In this document: positions 8,696-17,410 of the stretch, one piece after another | How positions within the stretch are numbered: the stretch's first letter is position 1 | Layout: every line of letters begins with the position of its first letter | Assembly: GCF_023028105.1 (NCBI RefSeq) | Contig: NZ_CP095491.1 | Span: 3,782,001 to 3,846,000, forward strand | Direction of reading: 5' to 3' | Length of the DNA: 64,000 nucleotides | Source: Halosolutus gelatinilyticus | GTDB taxonomy: Archaea > Halobacteriota > Halobacteria > Halobacteriales > Natrialbaceae | Notes under the pieces: model-generated | Seen by the model: only the letters and a program-made list of their open reading frames with translations | What the model was told of the DNA's origin: nothing | The model's database searches: none | Position numbers and translations under genes: made by a program

Positions 8696-9115
8696 TCAGT
8701 CGACGGTGATCGTCACCGTCGCCTCGGCGCCGTCGGCCAGCGCGTCGACGAGATCCCGATCGAACCCTTCGGCCGCGAACTCGGCGCCGTTTACGATCGT
8801 CCGGTCGTCCACGTAGTCGCTCGTTCGGCCCACCGCGCTGCGCTCGCTGGTGAACTCCAAGTCGGGATTCCCGCGACCGGTCACGCTGTCGCTGTAGCCG
8901 TCGGCGTCGATCGTGACGGTGATCGTCGCCTCCCGGTCCTGACAGGCGTCGACGAAGTCGGGATCGAAATCGGCCGGCGCGCGATCGGCCTCGATCGCGA
9001 GGATGCAGTCCCCCGCGGACGTGAGATAGTCGTCGGTCGTCACCTCGAACGTGCTCGCGTGCTCGGCGCGAACGTTCTCGTGACCGCGAGCGCGAATGAC
9101 TTCCTCGAGTGGCAT
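8696..9115 (-). CDS. DUF371 family protein
   Basis: A 139-residue protein beginning MPLEEVIRARGHENVRAEH, which matches the archaeal DUF371 family as remembered. It is small, soluble, rich in beta-strand-forming stretches and ends in VTITVD. The frame continues upstream to 9238, but the family starts at the ATG at 9115. Function of the family is not known to me. It lies in the same direction as nth (67 bases upstream of it). Confidence 0.7.
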   Translation of the reverse strand: MPLEEVIRARGHENVRAEHASTFEVTTDDYLTSAGDCILAIEADRAPADFDPDFVDACQDREATITVTIDADGYSDSVTGRGNPDLEFTSERSAVGRTSDYVDDRTIVNGAEFAAEGFDRDLVDALADGAEATVTITVD

Positions 9116-9198
9116 AGCGATATCCGGGTGAAGCGGTCGCGTCCGGAAAACGGGACCGAATTCGGGCGCAACTGACGCGCGAGTGGTCTTCGATCCGG

Positions 9199-10632
9199 TC
9201 ACTCGGGATGCTTCGACTCCTCGCCGGACTCGAGCCACTGGTCGGTATCGCTGCGAGAGGGCGTTGCAGTGACCAAGCTCACGGTCACGAACACGACGAG
9301 GCTCGTCGCCAGGCCGACGACGATCGGTCGATCCGAACCGAAGCCGTAGAGAATCATACTCGCGACGACGACGGCGTTACTGACCACGATCGACGAGAGC
9401 GCGCCCTGCCAGGTCGCGCGCTTCCAGAAGAAGGCGCCGAGGATCGGAACGAAGATGGCACCGACCAGCAGGTTGTACGCGAGCGTGAGCGCGGCGATGA
9501 CGTCGCCGATCCAGACCGCAGTCGCGGTCGCTCCCGCGCCGAGAACGAGGATCAGGAGTCGCGAGATCTGCGTGGACCGGTTGTCGGACGCATCGGGATT
9601 GATGAACCGACGGTACACGTCGTTCGTGAACAGCGTGCTCGAAGCCAGCAGCGCCGAGTCGGCCGTCGACATCATCGCCGAAATGAAGCCGGCGAGGATC
9701 AGTCCGGAGAGTCCGACGGGAACGATCTCGAGAACCATCATCGGCAGCGCCATATCGGGATTCTCGAGCGCGGGAAAGAGGACGAGCGCAATCATCCCGA
9801 GGACCGCGGTCGCGATACCGTAGACGACCGCGTAGACGCCGGTCGCGATATTGCCGATCCGGGCGGTCTCCGGACTGTCGGCCGTGAACACGCGCTGCCA
9901 GATGTCCTGTCCGATCATGATCCCCAGACAGTACAACAGGAAGTAACTCACGACCGTGCTCAGCCCGATGCCCGTCGGACTGAAATACGAGGGATCGAGT
10001 TCCGCGCCGAGTCCCGAGACGCCGCCGACTTCCATGAGGCCGAGTGGAAGCGCGAGCAGGAAGACGCCGACGGTCATGATGATCCACTGAACGAAGTCGG
10101 TAATCGTCACGGAGAGCATACCGCCCATCGACGTGTAGAGGACGACGATCGTGCCCGCGGCGACGATCATCGTCGTTATATCGACGCCGAACAGCGCGTT
10201 GAGGGTCGTCCCGATAGCGATGATTTGCGTGATCGCAATCGCGAGCGCGTAGACGCCGGCGATCGCCGCGCCGACGGTACCGGAATACTTGTCGAACCGC
10301 CGTTCGAGGACGTCACCGATCGTGTACGCCTCGAGGTTGGCGAGGTCCGTCGAGATGAGAAAGCCGATCGCTGCGACCCCGAGGCCGAGCCATACGACGA
10401 GCCACGCGCCGGAAATCCCATGGTCGTACCCGAGTCCGCCGCCGCCGATCGTGGACGCGCCGCCGAGGATGATGGCCGACATCACCGGCACGTACATCCA
10501 CAGCGGGATGTTTCGTCCCGCGACGAAGTAATCCTCGAGTGATTCCGAGCGTTGATACCCCCAGTAGCCGACGCCGACCATCGCCAGAAAGTATAGGGCG
10601 ACGATCGAACCATCAATGAGTGTATTTACCAT
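9199..10632 (-). CDS. Sodium:solute symporter (SSS family)
   Basis: A 477-residue membrane protein with about 13 hydrophobic segments. The N-terminus (VALYFLAMVGVGYWGYQRSESLEDYFVAGR in outline) and the later segment with SAMMSTADSALLASS are SSS-family signatures; the latter carries sodium-site Ser residues. Members import amino acids, proline, urea, sugars or pantothenate with sodium. The substrate cannot be read from sequence, but the nearby aminotransferase and ureohydrolase suggest an amine, amino acid or guanidino compound. The ATG at 10632 is chosen for its TATA box spacing. Confidence 0.88.
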   Translation of the reverse strand: MVNTLIDGSIVALYFLAMVGVGYWGYQRSESLEDYFVAGRNIPLWMYVPVMSAIILGGASTIGGGGLGYDHGISGAWLVVWLGLGVAAIGFLISTDLANLEAYTIGDVLERRFDKYSGTVGAAIAGVYALAIAITQIIAIGTTLNALFGVDITTMIVAAGTIVVLYTSMGGMLSVTITDFVQWIIMTVGVFLLALPLGLMEVGGVSGLGAELDPSYFSPTGIGLSTVVSYFLLYCLGIMIGQDIWQRVFTADSPETARIGNIATGVYAVVYGIATAVLGMIALVLFPALENPDMALPMMVLEIVPVGLSGLILAGFISAMMSTADSALLASSTLFTNDVYRRFINPDASDNRSTQISRLLILVLGAGATATAVWIGDVIAALTLAYNLLVGAIFVPILGAFFWKRATWQGALSSIVVSNAVVVASMILYGFGSDRPIVVGLATSLVVFVTVSLVTATPSRSDTDQWLESGEESKHPE

Positions 10633-10651
10633 GGAAACATCATGCCACCTA

Positions 10652-10664
10652 ATGATATATAAGC
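10652..10664 (-). promoter_or_regulatory. TATA box of the symporter gene
   Basis: On the minus strand the sequence reads cttatatatcatt, about 20-32 bases ahead of the ATG at 10632. It is the strongest TATA element nearby and implies that the symporter has its own promoter separate from the regulator gene upstream. Confidence 0.6.
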
Positions 10665-10752
10665 TCTTCGTCGATTGACGCAGATGACGGGCTCGCGGGG
10701 CGACGTCGATCCGCGGTGCGTACGACAAGATGGTTCAAACGGCTACCGGGCG

Positions 10753-11763
10753 TCACTCCTCGACGACCGCGATCGCGGCGGATTCGAACTCGCTGCGGGG
10801 AACGAGACCGGACAGCGTCTCGAACGACGCGGCGATCCCTTCTTCGACGAGCAGCGAGAGCGCGATTTCGCCGGCGCCGTACGTGAGCGAGGCGAAGTCC
10901 CACGTGGGTTTTTCGAGCGGGAACGGACCACTCTCGCGGGGCCGACGCAGGTCGAGGATGCCGCCGAGGCGGTCGCGCATCGTCTCGGACAGATCGCGCG
11001 TTTCCTCGTACCGGACCAGCGGCACCTCGCGATTGTCGACGACGAGCAGGGCGGGATCGGTTCCCTCGATGAGTCGAGTCGCGCTCGTCCTGCGGGCCTC
11101 CAAGAGGAGAGTGACGATGTCCATCGTCGACCGTTCGCCGCTAATGGCGTCCGTGTACCGAACGATCGCACCCTCGTCATCGGCCGGGTCCGTCGAAACG
11201 GCGTCCGAATCCGGATCGAGACGGTATTCCGCGAGCGCAGCGGTCTCGAGATCGGCTCTGATCCCTCGAGAGAGCAAGACGCCGTCGAGCGTGAGACTCG
11301 AGGGGACGAGCAGACGCCAGTCGTCTCCGGCGCGTTCGGTCGCGACCGGGACCGGACCGATCGGCGTGTCGGCCAGTGCGGACAGCGCCTCGAGCCCCGC
11401 GTCCGCGTCGGCCTCGGAGACCGTCACGGCGGAGGCGATTACTTCGCCGATGTCCTCGAACGGATCGTATGTGACCTGACTCGTCAGGGTCGCGATCCGG
11501 GCGCGCACCCGTTCGCGTCGGCCGTGGATGTCCCCGCGGTCGAGTTCGGCTCGACCGGCGTCGGTCAATCGTCGTCCTTTCCCGGGCACTTTCTCCGTGA
11601 GTCCGCGGTCGTCGAGTTCGGAGAGAGCGAGCCGGACCGTACGGCCCTTGATCGAATAGCCGCGCCGTTGCATACAGTCGACGAGTCGGATACTGCCGAT
11701 CGGCTCGTATTCGTCGATGAGCCGCAGCAGATCGTACGAGCGGCGATCGAGGGATTCGGCCAT
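10753..11763 (-). CDS. NrpR-like transcriptional regulator (winged helix plus DUF128)
   Basis: A 336-residue protein. Residues 1-70 form a winged helix of the RNase R-type HTH family (YDLLRLIDEYEPIGS, GRTVRLALSELDDRGL). The rest fits one DUF128/NrpR effector domain, whose relatives sense 2-oxoglutarate and repress nitrogen genes in methanogens. Methanogen NrpR often has two effector domains; here there is one. The gene lies between a symporter and a divergent aminotransferase-ureohydrolase operon, so it probably controls both. The assignment rests on domain appearance; the effector is unknown. Confidence 0.8.
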   Translation of the reverse strand: MAESLDRRSYDLLRLIDEYEPIGSIRLVDCMQRRGYSIKGRTVRLALSELDDRGLTEKVPGKGRRLTDAGRAELDRGDIHGRRERVRARIATLTSQVTYDPFEDIGEVIASAVTVSEADADAGLEALSALADTPIGPVPVATERAGDDWRLLVPSSLTLDGVLLSRGIRADLETAALAEYRLDPDSDAVSTDPADDEGAIVRYTDAISGERSTMDIVTLLLEARRTSATRLIEGTDPALLVVDNREVPLVRYEETRDLSETMRDRLGGILDLRRPRESGPFPLEKPTWDFASLTYGAGEIALSLLVEEGIAASFETLSGLVPRSEFESAAIAVVEE

Positions 11764-11810
11764 CGATAGCTACTGTCCGTTCCCGAGAAATAAACGTACC
11801 TCACATTTTT

Positions 11811-11832
11811 ACCCCTGCAGTCGAAAAGGGGT
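11811..11832. promoter_or_regulatory. Inverted repeat, candidate operator
   Basis: ACCCCT and AGGGGT flank a 10-base spacer in the short divergent region between the NrpR-like gene and the aminotransferase. It sits 18 bases before the aminotransferase ATG and just downstream of a T-rich stretch (acattttta) that could be its TATA box. The position suits repressor binding. Confidence 0.4.
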
Positions 11833-11849
11833 GGCAATACATTACCACC

Positions 11850-13160
11850 ATGTCCGATCACACGAACGAGACTATCGAACGGCAGTACGAGGAGTATCTC
11901 CCCCCGATCTGGAAGAACTTGAACGTCCCCATTCGGCGAGCGTCGGGGGTGACCGTGGAGGATTTCGACGGAAACGAGTATCTCGACGCGTTTTCAGGGA
12001 TTTCCGTGACCAACGTCGGACACAACAACGAGGCGGTGGTCGACGCGGCGAAAACGCAACTCGAGGAGTTCGTCCACGGCTGTTCGTACGTCCACCCGAA
12101 CGCGCCCGTCGCCGACCTCGCCGAGAGACTCGCCGGCGAAACGCCTGGCGATCTCAAGAAGACGTTCTTCTGTAACTCCGGAACGGAAGCCGTCGAGGGG
12201 GCGATCAAACTCGCGCGGAAGTACACCGGCAGCAAGGAGGTAATCTCCCTCGAGATGGGGTTCCACGGTCGAACTCTCGGTAGTCTCGCCCTGACCGGAA
12301 ACAGGGCCTACAAGAACGGAATGACGCCGACTATCAACGACGTTTCGCACGTCGAACCGCCCTACGGCTATCGGTGCCCATCCTGCGACGGCGATATCTG
12401 CTCGGTCGACTGCGCCGAGAACGTCGAGCGCGTCATCGGAACTCACACCGCGGGCGACCTCGCCGCGATCGTCGTCGAACCCGTAATGGGCGAGGGCGGA
12501 ATCGTCGTCCCGCCGACGGGCTGGCTCGAGCGCGTCCGGGAGATCGCCCACGAGCACGACGCGCTGTTGATCGCCGACGAGGTACAGACCGGATACGGTC
12601 GGACCGGCGAGCTCTGGGCCGTCGACCACTTCGACGTCGTCCCCGATATCATCACGCAGGCGAAAGGAATCGCGAACGGACTGCCACTCGGAGCGTTTAC
12701 GGCCCGTGAAGAGGTCGCTGACGCCTTCGAGTCCGGAGACCACCTCTCGACGTTCGGCGGCAATCCCGTCGCCTGTGCGGCTGCGATGGCGACGATCGAC
12801 GAACTCCACGACGGGATCATCGATAATGCGCGCGAACAGGGCGCGTGGCTCGGGGACGAACTCGCGGCGCTGGAATCCGAGTTCGACGTCGTCGGCGACG
12901 CACGCGGACTCGGTCTGATGCGCGGTCTCGAGATCGTCGATCCGGCGATGGACGGACCCCGCGGGGTCGCACCGGAACCCGACTCGAAACTCGCGAAACG
13001 CGTCGCGGACCGCCTCCGAGACGACGGCGTCGTCGTCGGCGTCGGTGGATACTACTCGAACGTCCTCCGGCTCCAGCCGCCGCTGTCGATCGAACGGTCG
13101 CAGCTCGAGCGGGTCGTCGTGGGAGTTCGATCGGCTCTCGAAACGGAGGTGGATCGATGA
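11850..13160 (+). CDS. Class III aminotransferase (GABA/omega-amino acid type)
   Basis: A 436-residue PLP enzyme. The PLP Lys is K272 in TQAKGIANG; the upstream IADEVQTGYGRTG holds the cofactor-binding Asp. A Cys-rich insert at about 172-190 (CPSC, C, C) is typical of the 4-aminobutyrate / alanine-glyoxylate (AGXT2-like) subgroup. It would move the amino group of an omega-amino acid to 2-oxoglutarate or pyruvate. It overlaps the ureohydrolase gene by ATGA, so the pair is translationally coupled. Exact substrate is inferred only. Confidence 0.87.
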   Translation: MSDHTNETIERQYEEYLPPIWKNLNVPIRRASGVTVEDFDGNEYLDAFSGISVTNVGHNNEAVVDAAKTQLEEFVHGCSYVHPNAPVADLAERLAGETPGDLKKTFFCNSGTEAVEGAIKLARKYTGSKEVISLEMGFHGRTLGSLALTGNRAYKNGMTPTINDVSHVEPPYGYRCPSCDGDICSVDCAENVERVIGTHTAGDLAAIVVEPVMGEGGIVVPPTGWLERVREIAHEHDALLIADEVQTGYGRTGELWAVDHFDVVPDIITQAKGIANGLPLGAFTAREEVADAFESGDHLSTFGGNPVACAAAMATIDELHDGIIDNAREQGAWLGDELAALESEFDVVGDARGLGLMRGLEIVDPAMDGPRGVAPEPDSKLAKRVADRLRDDGVVVGVGGYYSNVLRLQPPLSIERSQLERVVVGVRSALETEVDR

Positions 13161-14164
13161 GCGACCGATCGCGGGCCGCGGCGTTTCGCGAGCGGACGCG
13201 GGGCGCGGACGCCGAACTGGCGTACGCCGGCTACAATACGTTCCTGAAGGGCGAGCCCGGGAGCGTCGACGACCTCGATGACGCCGACGTGGCCGTGCTG
13301 GGGGCGCCGTACGACGGCGCCGTGAGCAACCGTCCGGGAGCACGGTACGGTCCCGAGGCGATCCGACGGGCCAGCGCGTGGTGGGCGTACCTCTCGGGTT
13401 ACAAAGGTGGCCTGACGAACATGGATACCGGCCGACAGGTCGACTTCTCTCGGTTCTCCGTCACCGACTGCGGCGACGTACCGGTCTTCCCGATGGATCG
13501 CGAGACGACCGCCGAGAGCATCACGGCACACGTCGCGACGGTCGCCGAACAGGCGTTTCCGGTGTTGCTGGGCGGAGACCACTACTGCACGTACCCCTCC
13601 TTCAGGGGGTTCGCGGAGGGCAGCGACGCGGACCGCGTCGGGCTCGTTCAGATTGACGCCCACACCGACACAGTCAGCGAGAGCTCCGTCTTTGGGGAAC
13701 ACTTCCACGCCACGCCGACTCATCACATCGCCGACTCGGAGTACGTGGACTACGACCACGTCAGCCACGTCGGCATCCGGGGTTACGAGAGCCCGGCGTT
13801 CTTCAAGTTCGCGGAGGAGAGTGGACTGAACCTCTACACGATGGCCGACGTCCGCGAACGCGGGATTCGATCGGTCGTGACGGACGCGATCGACGCCGCC
13901 GGCGCCGACGCCGACGCCGTCTACGTGACCTTCGATATCGACGCGGTCGATCCGGCCGCCGCGCCCGGAACGGGAACGCCGGTCCCAGGCGGACTGTCCG
14001 CCCGCGAAGCGCTCACCGTCATGGACGTCCTCGGGGCGCGCGACATCGTCGGTGCGGTCGACCTGATGGAGGTTGCCCCCACCTACGATCCGACAGAGGG
14101 AACCCAGCGGTTGGCGGCGTACCTCCTCGTCCGGTTCCTCGAACAGAAGTTTGCCGGGACGTAA
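13157..14164 (+). CDS. Agmatinase/arginase-family ureohydrolase
   Basis: A 335-residue binuclear manganese hydrolase that releases urea from a guanidino compound. Metal ligands are visible: GGDH (H142), DAHTD (D167, H169, D171) and FDIDAVDP (D260, D262). Coupled by ATGA to a GABA-type aminotransferase, so a 4-guanidinobutyrate to GABA to succinate semialdehyde route is a reasonable reading; agmatine or another guanidino acid is also possible. HYCTYP after the first ligand differs from the HSITYP seen in many agmatinases, which hints at another substrate. Confidence 0.88.
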   Translation: MSDRSRAAAFRERTRGADAELAYAGYNTFLKGEPGSVDDLDDADVAVLGAPYDGAVSNRPGARYGPEAIRRASAWWAYLSGYKGGLTNMDTGRQVDFSRFSVTDCGDVPVFPMDRETTAESITAHVATVAEQAFPVLLGGDHYCTYPSFRGFAEGSDADRVGLVQIDAHTDTVSESSVFGEHFHATPTHHIADSEYVDYDHVSHVGIRGYESPAFFKFAEESGLNLYTMADVRERGIRSVVTDAIDAAGADADAVYVTFDIDAVDPAAAPGTGTPVPGGLSAREALTVMDVLGARDIVGAVDLMEVAPTYDPTEGTQRLAAYLLVRFLEQKFAGT

Positions 14165-14409
14165 CGCCCGGTTTGATCGAACTCATCCGTTCCCGTCCGA
14201 ACGGGAATTCCGATCGGTACGGTTCCCCGCACGGAACTCGCGGACTGCGACACCGAGTGGCGTCTCGATGACGATCCCTCGGACACTTCGTACGCCGATC
14301 GATGGTCAGGAAGAAACCCGGTATCGGTAGTCGAGGAACGCGACCAGGATGGGTCGCGGTTCGTGACTCTCAAGAACGGACTGAAACGGACCGACGGCGG
14401 CTCGAGATC

Positions 14410-15753
14410 CTACACCAGGCTGGCACCGTCGAACTCGCCGCGGCCGTACTCGACGTCCATCAGGTCGAGGATCGTCGGCGTGACGTCGAAGAGGTCGGCG
14501 TCGCCGATCGTCGCGTCGGGGTCGTCGATGTACAGGGCGGTATCGTCGAAGCTGTGCATCCCGTTTCGCGGGCCGGTGTCGAAGACCTCCGAGTCGGCCT
14601 TAAAGCCGGACTTGAGGTCGAAACCCTTGTTCGGGATGGCGACGAGGTCGGGGGCGATCTCGTCGTGGTCGCCGCGGAAGGCGTCCTCCTTCTCGACGAC
14701 GCGATCGACGACCTTGGTGCCATCGGGGCCTTCGAGGGCCTCGAGTTCGGCCTTGAGTTCGTCCCGGACGGCGTCGTACTCGTCCTCGGGGACGGAGCCG
14801 CGCGGTTCGCGACCCTCGAGGTTGATGTAGAAGCGGCCGGGGATGAACGAGTAGGCCTTCGTCTCGTCGGCGATATCGTCCAGTTCCTCGGGGTCGTCGG
14901 TCCGGAAGGAGAGCCACCCCTCCTCGCGGAGCCACTCGTTGAAGTGGACCTCGTAGTCGAGGCTGGTGAAGCCGTGATCGGAGGCGACGATCATGGTGAC
15001 GTCCTCCGGGAGCGCGTCGCGCAGTCGGCCGATGTACTCGTCGACCTTCCGGTAGAAGTCGATGAACTCGTCCTCGTACGCGCCGTTGCGCTCGTAGTCC
15101 TTGAAGAGGAAGTGGTTGACCCGATCGGTCGTCATGAAGACGCCGAAGAAGAGGTCCCAGTCGTCCTCTTCGATGTAGTGGTTGAACGCCTCGAACCGGG
15201 CGTCGAGCGTGGCGTGGGCGTCCTCGATGAACTCGGACCTGTCCTCCTGATGGCCGAGTTTCGGGTTGACGTCGATCCGGTAGTCGAGCGTCTCGAGGTA
15301 GTCGCGGACGTCGTCGGGGTAGGCCGCCTTGTCGAGTCCGGGAGAGAGAAAGCCCGAGACCATCCGCTGGACGTTGCGCTGTGGCGGGAACGTGACGGGA
15401 ACGTTCATGACGGTCGCCCGGCGACCGGCCTCCTGGACGCGGTCCCAGACCCGATCGGCCTGGACCTCTCGTCCCATCGGGACGTAGGTGTCGTAGGTGC
15501 CGACTTCTCGGTCCTGAAAGCCGTAGACGCCCGTCTCGCCAGGGTTCGTTCCGGTCGTCAGCGAGGGCCAGCAGGCGCTCGACTCCGGCGGCACGATGCT
15601 CGAAATCTCGCTCGCCGTGCCCTCGTCGGCGATCGCCGCGAAATTGGGAAAGAGTTCCTCGTTCTCCGAGAGGAGACTGTACGGCACTCCGTCTACACCG
15701 ATAAACGCGACCCGGGGATCGCTATCGCCCCGCAATCGGTCGAACAGACCCAT
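14410..15753 (-). CDS. Alkaline phosphatase-superfamily phosphodiesterase / nucleotide pyrophosphatase
   Basis: A 447-residue protein of the type I phosphodiesterase / nucleotide pyrophosphatase family. Seen motifs are FIGVDGVPY (first metal Asp), SSACWPSLTTGTNPG (nucleophile region), TTDRVNHF and ASDHGF (metal Asp/His), and a late NGMHSFDDTALY (metal His). There is no signal peptide, so it is probably cytoplasmic. The start at 15753 (MGLFDRLRG) is preferred over an upstream ATG at 15780. It stands alone; its substrate is unknown. Confidence 0.85.
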   Translation of the reverse strand: MGLFDRLRGDSDPRVAFIGVDGVPYSLLSENEELFPNFAAIADEGTASEISSIVPPESSACWPSLTTGTNPGETGVYGFQDREVGTYDTYVPMGREVQADRVWDRVQEAGRRATVMNVPVTFPPQRNVQRMVSGFLSPGLDKAAYPDDVRDYLETLDYRIDVNPKLGHQEDRSEFIEDAHATLDARFEAFNHYIEEDDWDLFFGVFMTTDRVNHFLFKDYERNGAYEDEFIDFYRKVDEYIGRLRDALPEDVTMIVASDHGFTSLDYEVHFNEWLREEGWLSFRTDDPEELDDIADETKAYSFIPGRFYINLEGREPRGSVPEDEYDAVRDELKAELEALEGPDGTKVVDRVVEKEDAFRGDHDEIAPDLVAIPNKGFDLKSGFKADSEVFDTGPRNGMHSFDDTALYIDDPDATIGDADLFDVTPTILDLMDVEYGRGEFDGASLV

Positions 15754-15933
15754 GGAAGATCGTAGTCCGACCGCATACAAGAAGGTTCGTTTCGAGACAC
15801 TGTTTTCGAGAACCGTTGACAGCTTTTCGGGGACGCCGTACCTCCCGGCAACCGCGCCACAATCACCGTCGACGGATCGCCGAGAGTAGCGCGTACGGTT
15901 CGGGAACCAGCCGTCGTTTGCTGTCCCTGTTCA

Positions 15934-16059
15934 CTACTCGCGGTCGTTCTCGTCCGGATCGAAGTTGGTCGGAACGACCGTCGGATGGTTCAGTCCGACA
16001 CCGGGGTCGTCGACGTCGCGGGACGGGGAATCACGGGCGGACGGGTTGGTTGCTGCCAT
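15934..16059 (-). CDS. 41-residue leaderless small protein
   Basis: A short frame encoding MAATNPSARD ... VGLNHPTVVPTNFDPDENDRE. It is acidic like haloarchaeal proteins, contains a Pro-rich motif and ends cleanly. A TATA-like stretch on the minus strand at 16085-16095 lies 26-36 bases ahead of its ATG, which fits a leaderless transcript. Palindromes cover its start codon and the upstream edge of the TATA box. No domain is recognisable; it is too short for standard gene calls. It is the only coding candidate between 15754 and 16218. Confidence 0.5.
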   Translation of the reverse strand: MAATNPSARDSPSRDVDDPGVGLNHPTVVPTNFDPDENDRE

Positions 16060-16094
16060 ACACGATCGTGTACGTCACGGAACCCAATAAAATT

Positions 16095-16117
16095 ACTCAT
16101 GCTCATAATGCATGAGT
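16095..16117. promoter_or_regulatory. Inverted repeat at the small gene promoter
   Basis: ACTCATG and CATGAGT flank nine bases and abut the TATA-like element of the small gene, at the place where TFB would bind. A separate 14-base perfect palindrome (TACACGATCGTGTA) covers 16059-16072, starting at the first base of the start codon. Both are candidate regulator sites. Confidence 0.4.
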
Positions 16118-16218
16118 CGCACCGGCGGGGATAACTCCCGTGAATCCGATTTCGGACGCCGCGCGCCCTCGTCACGATCCATCGCCCGACCGGCCGGTAG
16201 CGATCCGCTGTACCGGTC

Positions 16219-16518
16219 TCAGTTCCACGGCGCTTCGGGAAAATCAACCTGGCGCTCCCGTCGGTCGATGTCGTCGAGCGCGCGGTGGAACCCGTCCGGG
16301 TTCGCGTGATAGTCCCAGCACGACCTGACGAGGACGGCGTCGTAGCGCGACCAGCCGTTCGGACCCTCCGTTCCGGCCGGGCCTTCCGTCCAGACGACGG
16401 GGTCCGTTCGAACCCTGCGCTCCGCTAACGCGTCGGCCAGGGCGCGACCGTCTTCCGTGAGCGTCGGCGCGCGCTTGCCAGTGAGGATGGCGAGGCGGGC
16501 GCCGTCGATGGTCGTCAT
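16219..16518 (-). pseudogene. N-terminal remnant of an ATP-grasp family protein
   Basis: Only 99 residues from the ATG at 16518. RLAILTGKRAPTLTEDGRAL and VLVRSCWDYHANPDGFHRAL match the first third of haloarchaeal ATP-grasp (RimK-like) proteins that are normally near 290 residues. After that the frame ends in a short unrelated tail (VDFPEAPWN). The ATP-binding and metal-binding parts are missing, so no ligase activity is expected. It is probably a truncated gene left by a deletion. Confidence 0.5.
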
Positions 16519-16680
16519 CACCCGCCACTGAACGGGGAGACGACTAAAGGGCTCCCTGAACCGCGTTACTGTAGAAAAACCGACCGGTTCCCGGTCGACG
16601 GGCGTCGGCCCACCGGCGTCGGGCGATCGACGAACGTCCGCCCGCCGCCGTCGATCGACTGTCGGCGACGATCCGTCGAC

Positions 16681-17214
16681 TTACCCGAAGTGCTCCTCGT
16701 AGAGGTCCTGTGCGTGCTCGATCGCGTCGTAGGCGGCTTGCTTGTCCTCCCAGCCCAGCGTCTCGACTTCCTTGCCCGCCTCGAGGTTCTTGTAGGTCGC
16801 GAAGAACTCGTCGATCTCGTCGCGCTGTTGCTGAGGGATGTCGTCTATGTCCTCGATGTGATCGAAGCGCGGGTCCTCCGTCGGGACGGCGATGACCTTG
16901 TCGTCCTGCTCGCCGTCGTCGTCCATCTTCATCAGGGCGACGGGACGGGCCTCGACGACGCAGCCGGGGAACGTCTGGTCCTCGACGAGGACGAGCACGT
17001 CGAAGGGATCCTCGTCGTCGTAGTACGACTGCGGAATGAAGCCGTAGTCGCTGGGGTAGTGGACGTTGCTGTGGAGCACCCGATCGAGGACGACGCCGGG
17101 GACGTCCTTATCGTACTCGTATTTGTTTCGCTCGCCTTTGAGACACTCGACGACGGCGTAGATCTCTTCCGGCGGGTTCGGTCCAGTTCCGAGGTCTTCC
17201 CAGAGGTTGACCAT
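16681..17214 (-). CDS. ppa: Inorganic pyrophosphatase (family I)
   Basis: A 177-residue soluble pyrophosphatase that splits the PPi made by polymerases and tRNA synthetases. The N-terminal ERNKYEYDK, the SDYGFIPQSYYDDEDPFDVLVL stretch (with the DxxPxD-type metal site) and the VPTEDPRF segment are all present and complete. Length is typical. The ATG at 17214 (MVNLWEDLGTGPNPPEE) is the family start. It is divergent from the PadR regulator gene with 196 bases between. Confidence 0.96.
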   Translation of the reverse strand: MVNLWEDLGTGPNPPEEIYAVVECLKGERNKYEYDKDVPGVVLDRVLHSNVHYPSDYGFIPQSYYDDEDPFDVLVLVEDQTFPGCVVEARPVALMKMDDDGEQDDKVIAVPTEDPRFDHIEDIDDIPQQQRDEIDEFFATYKNLEAGKEVETLGWEDKQAAYDAIEHAQDLYEEHFG

Positions 17215-17378
17215 GTACCCGGAACTGCGCCGGTGGATCAAAAAGTACTTTCGTAATCGAGTGTCATCTTCAAACCGAGGCCACCAGGCAGCCGACAGAC
17301 GCCCCGGGACTCGGTCTCGGGATCGACGGGTTCGGTCACGACCGAGCTGACCGACGGTACCACGCGAATAGTTGGCAA

Positions 17379-17406
17379 GTCTTAAATAGTCTGGTGACAT
17401 TTAGAC
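17379..17406 (+). promoter_or_regulatory. PadR promoter with inverted repeat over the TATA box
   Basis: The TATA element cttaaata lies 22-30 bases before the ATG at 17411. Around it, GTC-TTAAAT and ATTTA-GAC form an imperfect inverted repeat (one-base bulge) with arms at 17379-17387 and 17399-17406. Such a site spanning promoter and start region fits PadR-type autorepression. Confidence 0.5.
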
Positions 17407-17410
17407 AGGT

